Part shown: positions 17,987 to 23,627 of the stretch, in pieces
Layout of the letters: every line of letters begins with the position of its first letter
Position numbering within the stretch: the stretch's first letter is position 1
NCBI GenBank assembly: GCA_003427395.1
Contig: BFEA01000045.1
Coordinates: 226,543-250,169, forward strand
Direction: 5' to 3'
Source of the DNA: Chara braunii
Taxonomy: Eukaryota; Streptophyta; Charophyceae; Charales; Characeae
DNA: 23,627 nt
Notes under the pieces: generated by a model
What the model saw: the letters and a program-made list of their open reading frames with translations, nothing else
What the model was told of the DNA's origin: nothing
Databases searched by the model: none
Program-made: the position numbers and the translations under genes

Positions 17987-19825
17987 ATGTTTGGACTATT
18001 GAAGGTCCTTCTATTTCTTTTTCCAATGGCTCTGTTCTCGGGTGAGGGGACTTCGGACCCAAAAACTCGACGACAGGCGGAACAAAGGAAACAGGAATTG
18101 TTAGCACTATGGAATCAGCGGTTAAATGATTTGCGTCTGTCTGGACCGGACGCTGAGCAACACGTCCGTAACCTGTTTGATTTGCAGACGGTAGAGAACC
18201 ATCTGAATCAAGCAGTTGCGGGCGCGTAGGTTGCAGCTGCCGGTATTGAGGTCACTAATATGATAGGCCAGTGCCGTCAGGCACTGGATCAATATGCAAT
18301 CAAACAGTTAGAGACCGTGATGGATATGACTAGGAAAGGTGAAGTCAAACCAGAAGTAACGGAAGCCACTATTGATGCTAACATTCAGCAATTGCGTGAC
18401 ACTTTGGCTGCTGAAGAAAGAAAGAAAGAAGAGTTAACAAGGAGAAGAGAACACGAGAAGAGAAGGGAACAGAAAGTTAAAGAGATTCGTGAGGTAATAG
18501 GAACAAATGTCAAAGAAGAAGGAGATATGCAGCAAACTTTTTATCACATCATGACTTACCTCTCTTTCCTTGAAGAGAAGATTGAACGGCAACAAAGTTA
18601 GTTAGACGAGATTGTTGTTGGATTGAGAACCGTTACCAACATTGTGAAAGGGAAGACTCAGGTAACGGAAGAAGAGACAAAGGAAGACAAAGAGAAAAAT
18701 AAAGAAAAGAAGTTGATGAGTGATGCTATAAAGTCTGCTGTTCCGAAAGAAAAGACTGAAGAGGGGAAGCCGTCTAATGGGGGAGGATCGAGTCAGCCAT
18801 CTACTCCTCCTTCTTCTCCTCATTCTACTCCTCCTAATTCTCCACCTCCAAGTTCTCCAAAGAAACCCGCGGAACCTGAAAAACCCAAGAAGAGGGAAAA
18901 AGTGAAGATGAAAATGCCTTTCACGTTTTGCAACAAAAAAGATGAAAATTTGTTGTTGTGGATTGCCGAGATCCAGATGTATTGTAAGACGTCTCTAGTT
19001 GAGCCTGATTCTCAAGTTGCATTTTCCACTTCATGTTTAGGTGGGGAAGCAAAGGAATGGGTGCTGGCTGAGGCTAACGCCGCAGGGTTCGAGGACATTG
19101 GGGAATGGTCTGGGACAATGAACCTGAAGCAGTTCCTTGCTAAGATCAAGGAACGCTTCCTGGACAAGACGACGACCGATAAGGCCTTTGATCAACTCAC
19201 GACCATAGGCCAGCGTCATTGGACCTCTGTAGAGTCTTTGTCACGGGAGGTAGATCGGTTGCTGCATGTTCCTGGATTGAACCTGCAGGACAATCAAGTC
19301 CTATATATCTATTCCCGTGCTCTGCGCGAGCCTATTCGTGGACAGCTCGTGGCCGATTCGAAATCCGGCAAATATAACTATAGGCAGTTTCGAGACCTGG
19401 CTCTCCAACGAGAGCAAATGACTTCACAAGTAAAGAACACATATGCTTCTGTGGTGAAGTATGATGGAGGAGGAGGGGCAAATTTGGGCAAACGGGTCCT
19501 TTGGCATCAGAAGCGCCAGGACCATGTGCTTGTTCTTTTTGACAATGAAACCGTGGAAAAATTGCCGCTAGAAGCTGAGGGAGCGACATGCAGCAGTGAG
19601 TTTGGGAAGGGGGAAGTCACTGCTGCTTTGGTCAACAAGGGAGGGCCACATGTTGGAGGAGTTAAGAAGAAGAAACCACGTTTGTTCCCTGAGCATCCCG
19701 GAATTGCGGCCGGGAAGCCCTGGGAGAAGATGGGAATTACTCGGGCATTGTGGCAAGACTGAATGAACAATGCACAGTGTTTGAAATGTGGACTTGCAGG
19801 GCATGTAATAGCCTGGTGTCCATAA
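17987..19825 (+). pseudogene. gag: gag of element 2, three nonsense codons
   Basis: One frame runs from ATG at 17987 (open from at least 17957) to TAA at 19823. It is broken by TAG at 18227, TAG at 18599 and TGA at 19760. Order of parts: a hydrophobic N-terminus; a Gln/Glu/Lys-rich probable coiled coil (18260-18600); a Lys-rich and then Ser/Pro-rich linker (18680-18890); a retrotransposon-gag capsid core (about 18915-19430, with WIAEIQ, GGEAKEWVL and LKQFLAKIKERF); and a zinc knuckle CX2CX4HX4C at 19778-19819, which lies after the TGA. Gag would build the particle and bind RNA. Pol follows in the -1 frame, but I find no X XXY YYZ heptamer in the overlap. Confidence 0.85.
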
Positions 19826-20089
19826 ATTCGTTACCCAAAAGCGAGCAGCCAGTAGGAGTAACATCTGCTCCTACTGAGTCTAAAGGTTTGGATCAAGAAG
19901 AAGGTAAGGCGCCTACGATCCCTTCCAACATTTCGACTCGCATGGTAGAGGATGGTTCTTCTTCGGCCCGTCATCCAGAACACCCTGCACCTGTCTTATG
20001 CACTGTCTCTCTGGATGACTCTCTTGACGAGCTTGGTAACGAGTTGCTGGCACTACGAAGCTCGTGGGCTCAGAAAGCAAAGTCTAAGG

Positions 20090-20480
20090 GTGAATTATTA
20101 CTCGCGGATGTAAAAATCGCACATGGACGCGTGGGTGCACTACTAGACTCGGGATCTACGCGATCCTACATTTTCGAAAAGGCAATTCGCAAATTGCATC
20201 TCGGAATGAAGATAAAGAACTTGTCTCAACCTATCACGTCTATCCTGGCAGACAAAAGCACGATCACTGTCTCACAATATGTTGATCGTGTGAAATGTCG
20301 CTTCCGTACGAGGGACGGAAAGAAGATTATGCATGAAATTTCTTTTCTTGTTGAGAAGAACTTACCATTTGACATGATTCTGGGTATGGATTGGCACGAA
20401 AAAGCCAACCCAGACATCAAGTTCAAAGATAAGATTGTGCAATTGCGGGACGCACAATCAGAATTGAAAACCATCAAATT
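20090..20480 (+). pseudogene. Retropepsin-like protease domain of element 2
   Basis: The catalytic Asp-Ser-Gly-Ser-Thr motif is at 20146-20160, followed by the FDMILGMDW strand at about 20368-20394. Both are typical of gypsy proteases. The domain is uninterrupted; the first stop (TAG 20572) lies about 30 codons after it. Confidence 0.9.
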
Positions 20481-20580
20481 GTATCATAAGTCTGGCTCTG
20501 ACTCAAGTTTGTCTTTTTGTTGCATGAGTTATCCAGCCTTTCGTTCGATGGTTTCAAAGAAGAAACTGGAATAGGAAGTA

Positions 20581-21400
20581 ATGATAGTACTAGTAAAGCA
20601 AGTTGGCGAGTCCTCTACTTCCTATCCACCCTCGATTGAAAAACTCTTAGACGAGTATAAAGATCTACTAGTTGAACCAAAAGGAACGACTGAGCGTGCT
20701 ATAAAGCACACCATTGAAATCATTCTTGGCAGTAAGACTCCCAAGGGCCCTATTCATAGAATGTCTCCTAGGGAACTTGAGGAACTAAGGAAACAACTCC
20801 AGGACTTAACTGAGAAAGGATGAATTCGCCCTAGCTCTTCTCCTTATGGCGCTCCTGTTTTGTTTGTGCCTAAAAAGGAAGGTGAGTTACGTCTTTGTAT
20901 TAACTATAGAGGGCTGAATTCTGTCACTGTCAAAAATGTTGAACCCCTACCGCGCATTGACGATTTGTTGGATCAGTTGCAGGGCTGTGAGTACTTCAGC
21001 AAGATTGATCTAAAGTTTGGGTACCACCAGATCGAGGTGGATCCCGTAGATCAACACAAGACTGCTTTCCGAACAAGGTATGGTCACTACGAGTTTGTGG
21101 TTATGCCCTTCGGATTGACTAACGCCCAACGACCTTCCAAAGGTCCATGAATGAGCTATTCCGTCAGTGGTTGGATCAATTCGTCATTGTGTATCTTGAT
21201 GACATTCTAGTGTATAGTAAAACACTAGAAGATCATGAGAAACACCTACGTCTTGTATTAGGGAAGTTGCGAGAAGGTAACTTCAAACTGAACCCGAAGA
21301 AATCCGAGTTCGCTAAGTCTGAAGTCCTATACCTAGGGCATATAGTGAACGAAGATGGTCTAAGGCCTGAGGAAAAGAAGATATCAGCAATTAGAGATTG
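20581..21400 (+). pseudogene. Reverse transcriptase domain of element 2
   Basis: RT blocks: the HRMSPRELEELRKQL region (20755-20800), a stop at the GW motif (20821), [14 protein letters not shown] (20836-20877), [11 protein letters not shown] with Asn in place of the usual Asp (about 20887-20919), [15 protein letters not shown] (about 20995-21040), VMPFGLTN (about 21100-21123), a one-base loss, and the YLDD catalytic box at 21192-21203. It copies the element RNA into DNA. Confidence 0.92.
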
Positions 21401-21589
21401 GCCACAACCTAAGTCTATTACCGAATTACGCTCTTTTCTTGGTTTGGCGAGTTACTATAGGAAGTTTGTTAGGAACTTCTCTCTCGTCACCGCACCAATG
21501 AGGAAATTGCTAAAGAGAGGAACCATATGGCTGTGGGATAAGGACTGTGAGTCTGCATTTAAGAAATTATACTTTGACCCACTATCCTG

Positions 21590-21990
21590 TTCTGAAAATT
21601 GTTGACCCATTTCTTCCCTTTATTGTTACAACTGACGCAAGTCAGTACGGAATTGGCGCAGTCCTTCAACAGGACGATGGCAAAGGTTACAGACCAGTTG
21701 AATTTATGTCTGCCCGATTGCCCACTGAAAAAGTTGCCAACTCCACATATGAAAGGGAATTGTATGCCTTAGTCTGTGCACTAAAGACCTGGAGGCACTA
21801 CTTGTTAGGAAGGCACTTCACTGTGTATTCAGACCACTCTACTTTACAGTGGATAAAAACACAACCGAAGCTCTCCGACAAGCTGGTAAGATGGTCTGCT
21901 CTCATTGATACCTTTGACTTTGAACTAAAAACCATCAAAGGAAAATCTAATGTGGTTGCAGACGCATTATCCAGGAGAAGTGACTTCTTT
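21590..21990 (+). pseudogene. RNase H domain of element 2
   Basis: It shows TTDASQYGIGAVLQQ (about 21628-21672), the catalytic Glu in YERELYALV (about 21748-21775), YSDHSTLQW (about 21826-21852) and VVADALSRRSDF (about 21952-21988). All expected acidic residues are present. It is preceded by the frame change near 21565 in the RT-RNase H connection. Confidence 0.9.
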
Positions 21991-22119
21991 GGTGCTATTG
22001 TCTCTTATTTAGACGTTGGGAGTGATGTGAAAGATAAGATCCGCCAAGGGTATGCTAGTGATCCTATCTGGAAGCCTGTCCTTGACACTATAGAGAAAGA
22101 CCCATCTCTACTTCCCAAC

Positions 22120-23260
22120 TACAAAATGACTGATGGTTTGCTTTTCTTGATTGACCAAACTGAGCAGAGACTCTGTATCCCTCACCAAGAAGAGATTTAA
22201 AGTCTAGTGATTGGAGAATGTCACGACTCTGAGGGGTATTTTGGATTCAAGAAAACTTATTCTGAAGTCAGAGAACACTTCGATTGGAAAGGATTGAAGG
22301 AAAATGTACTAACCTACGTTCATACTTGTCTAGTGTGCCAGAGAAACAAACCTTCACACGAGAACCCTTTGGGTCTCCTGAGACCATTGCCAATCCCAAG
22401 TGAACCAGGTGAGTCTATCACAATGGACTTCATGAGTCTCATCAAGAGTCAGAATGGTAATAGTCAAGTGATGGTTATTGTTGACCGTTTCTCTAAGTAT
22501 GCTATGTTCATTCCTTTACCTGCTGAAGCACGGACTGAACTTGTGATTCAAAAATTTCAGATGCGATGGGTTACTGGATATGGATTTCCCTTGTCTATTG
22601 TGTCTGATCGAGATACGAGATTTACAAGTATGCCATGGCAAAAGATGATGGAGGCATACGGTACTCGTTTGACCATGTCGACAAGGCGACACCCTGAAAC
22701 AAACGGGCAAAGTGAGCAAATGAACCGCCTGTGCCAACAACTCTTGCGTATGTATGTAAGACCCGATCAGGTTGATTGGGCTGAGAACTTACCTAAAATA
22801 GACAGTGCATATAACAACAGTGTTCATACTGCAACTGGACGTACACCTAATGTATTGCATAAGGGATGGAAACCTAGACGTCCCATTGATATTCTAACAC
22901 GGGACCAATTTCTCAGGTTACCACGCGGGACTCGTGAATATGCAGTATTGTTTCAAAAAGACATCAAAAAGGTGAAAGAGAACCTAAGGAAAGCTCAAGA
23001 ACAAATGATAAACCAAGCTAATAAGCATCGCCGACCGTCGACATTTAAGGTGGGTGATTTTGTCTGGGTCAAGTCTACAGAGTTCTCATTAGAAGAAGAT
23101 GTGTCTCAAAAACTTCTGCCTGTCTATTTCGGACCCTGGGAAGTTCTCAAAGTCATTGGAGATGCTGAGGGACCGTCTTATCGTATTGATATTCCCCCTC
23201 ATCTCAAGACTTATTCTGTCTTTCATGCGTCCAAACCGTTACCTTCTGTAGAAGGGAATG
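22120..23260 (+). pseudogene. Integrase of element 2
   Basis: The zinc-binding region has His in CHDSEG (about 22222) and CLVCQ, but the second His is replaced by Tyr (TAT at 22237-22239). The DDE core is intact: Asp at 22426, Asp at 22606 and Glu at 22714. The C-terminal YFGPWEV motif (about 23128-23148) and YSVFHASK (about 23212-23235) follow. TAA at 22198-22200 separates the first part of the domain from the rest. Confidence 0.92.
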
Positions 23261-23299
23261 ACTTTCCTACGAGACCCTCTATGATTCCACCATCAATGG

Positions 23300-23493
23300 A
23301 CGGAGGTTATGAAGTCGACAGAATCATAGAACATGGATTCTTTTCTACAGGAGCTCGCGGGTGTCCTCAGAAGCAGTTTAAGGTACGTTTTAAATCTCAA
23401 CAACCATCAGAAGACCGATGGTTCAGCAAGAAGGTACTTCTTGAGACTGCTCCTGATATCGTTGCTGCTTATGAACGAGGGTTAAAGTCTTAA
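23300..23493 (+). pseudogene. C-terminal chromodomain-like tail of integrase, element 2
   Basis: Sequence EVDRIIEHG ... KQFKVRFKSQ ... EDRWF has chromodomain spacing and parallels the tail of element 1. It is still in frame with the integrase core here, unlike element 1, where a TAG intervenes. Confidence 0.68.
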
Positions 23494-23513
23494 TTAATTC
23501 TGCGGTGGAACTC

Positions 23514-23532
23514 GAAAATGGGACGGCAGGAA
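23514..23532 (+). other. Polypurine tract of element 2
   Basis: The purine-rich AAAATGGGACGGCAGGAA stretch lies immediately before TGTAGTAAC, the LTR start. Two C and one T interrupt it, so its exact functional part is uncertain. Confidence 0.7.
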
Positions 23533-23627
23533 TGTAGTAACCCTGTTCAGAAGTAGCCCGGGGCTCAGAACTCAGCCCCAGGCCACGCAGACCAGACTTG
23601 GTCTGCGCTGGGCTGTGTGACCAGCAC
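23533..23627 (+). repeat. 3' LTR of element 2, first 95 bp
   Basis: It is identical to 15859-15953 by direct comparison, including both hairpins. The rest lies beyond the window. Confidence 0.95.

Larger units (their letters stand above)
19693..23493 (+). pseudogene. pol: pol of element 2: protease-RT-RNase H-integrase-chromodomain, decayed
   Basis: The pol frame (frame 1) is open from 19693. It is interrupted by TAG at 20572, TGA at 20821, a one-base loss near 21125 (moving to frame 0), a second frame change near 21565 (back to frame 1) and TAA at 22198. The natural stop is TAA at 23491. All domains are recognisable. The TGA at 20821 replaces the Trp of the conserved RT GWIRPS motif. Codon use is AT-richer than in element 1. 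No intact polyprotein can come from this copy as written. Confidence 0.92.
15859..23627 (+). mobile_element. Element 2: Ty3/gypsy (chromovirus-type) LTR retrotransposon, 3' LTR cut by window end
   Basis: A complete 1,007-bp 5' LTR, a perfect initiator-Met PBS, a 1.1-kb leader, gag, pol with gypsy domain order, a purine tract and the first 95 bp of the 3' LTR are present. Those 95 bp are identical to 15859-15953, so the insertion is recent or recently homogenised. Coding sequence is AT-richer than element 1 and distinct in gag and leader, so it is a different lineage. Gag and pol carry six premature stops and at least two frame breaks. Confidence 0.93.

Noticed and set aside
19750-19825. A -1 frameshift signal at the gag-pol overlap of element 2
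   Set aside because: The frames are in the -1 relation, but no X XXY YYZ heptamer in the gag frame occurs in the overlap that I can see.
20572-20574. Programmed TAG readthrough between protease and RT
   Set aside because: Several other in-frame TAG codons occur at places with no regulatory sense, so decay is the simpler reading.
1-23627. tRNA, rRNA or other structural RNA genes
   Set aside because: No cloverleaf or rRNA core was recognised; the tRNA-like matches are only the PBS sites.

Overview
The window looks like transposon-rich nuclear DNA from the green-plant (streptophyte) lineage. It holds two Ty3/gypsy retrotransposons of the chromovirus type, a smaller non-coding LTR element, solo and truncated LTRs, and two exons of a host NAP1-like (nucleosome assembly protein) gene. 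The primer-binding sites match plant initiator tRNA-Met (TGGTATCAGAGCCA, or the variant TGGTATCGGAGCT). There are no bacterial operons, no CRISPR array and no phage genes. Isolated single N bases point to a draft short-read assembly. A charophyte alga such as Chara would fit, but that is a guess from style and not something the sequence proves.

Layout. 1-8206: element 1, a GC-rich gypsy element. Its 5' end is a hybrid: a fragment of LTR family A (1-284) abuts a complete LTR of an unrelated family B (285-1204), which is followed at once by the PBS. The 3' LTR is family A (from 7207). gag (1615-3192) and pol (3180-7184) carry six premature stops, a one-base deletion and a 28-bp tandem duplication. 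The gag-pol junction still shows a textbook -1 frameshift signal. 8207-10427: pyrimidine-rich, intron-like DNA containing two NAP1 exons (9033-9122 and 9876-10058) that join in phase. 10428-12638: a 2.2-kb non-coding LTR element with the same PBS variant as element 1. It is followed directly by a second copy of the 3' part of the NAP1 exon (12639-12873). 12927-13939: a solo family-B LTR on the minus strand with a target-site duplication. 14237-14371: an internally deleted family-B copy. 14400-15858: non-coding, with LTR-like motifs and GCGC-rich palindromes. 15859-23627: element 2, an AT-richer gypsy element with complete 5' LTR, PBS, long leader packed with ACGTGG palindromes, gag, pol and the first 95 bp of the 3' LTR.

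How the parts work together. In each gypsy element, gag supplies the capsid and nucleocapsid, and pol supplies protease, reverse transcriptase, RNase H and integrase with a C-terminal chromodomain-like tail. Both elements as written are coding-dead, yet their LTR pairs are about 99-100% identical where comparable. They were therefore probably mobilised recently in trans, or the assembly contains errors. I see no completely new system. The best leads are the frameshift signal, the hybrid A/B 5' end, the shared LTR palindromes, the bZIP-site cluster in element 2 and the NAP1 exon duplication around an LTR element.
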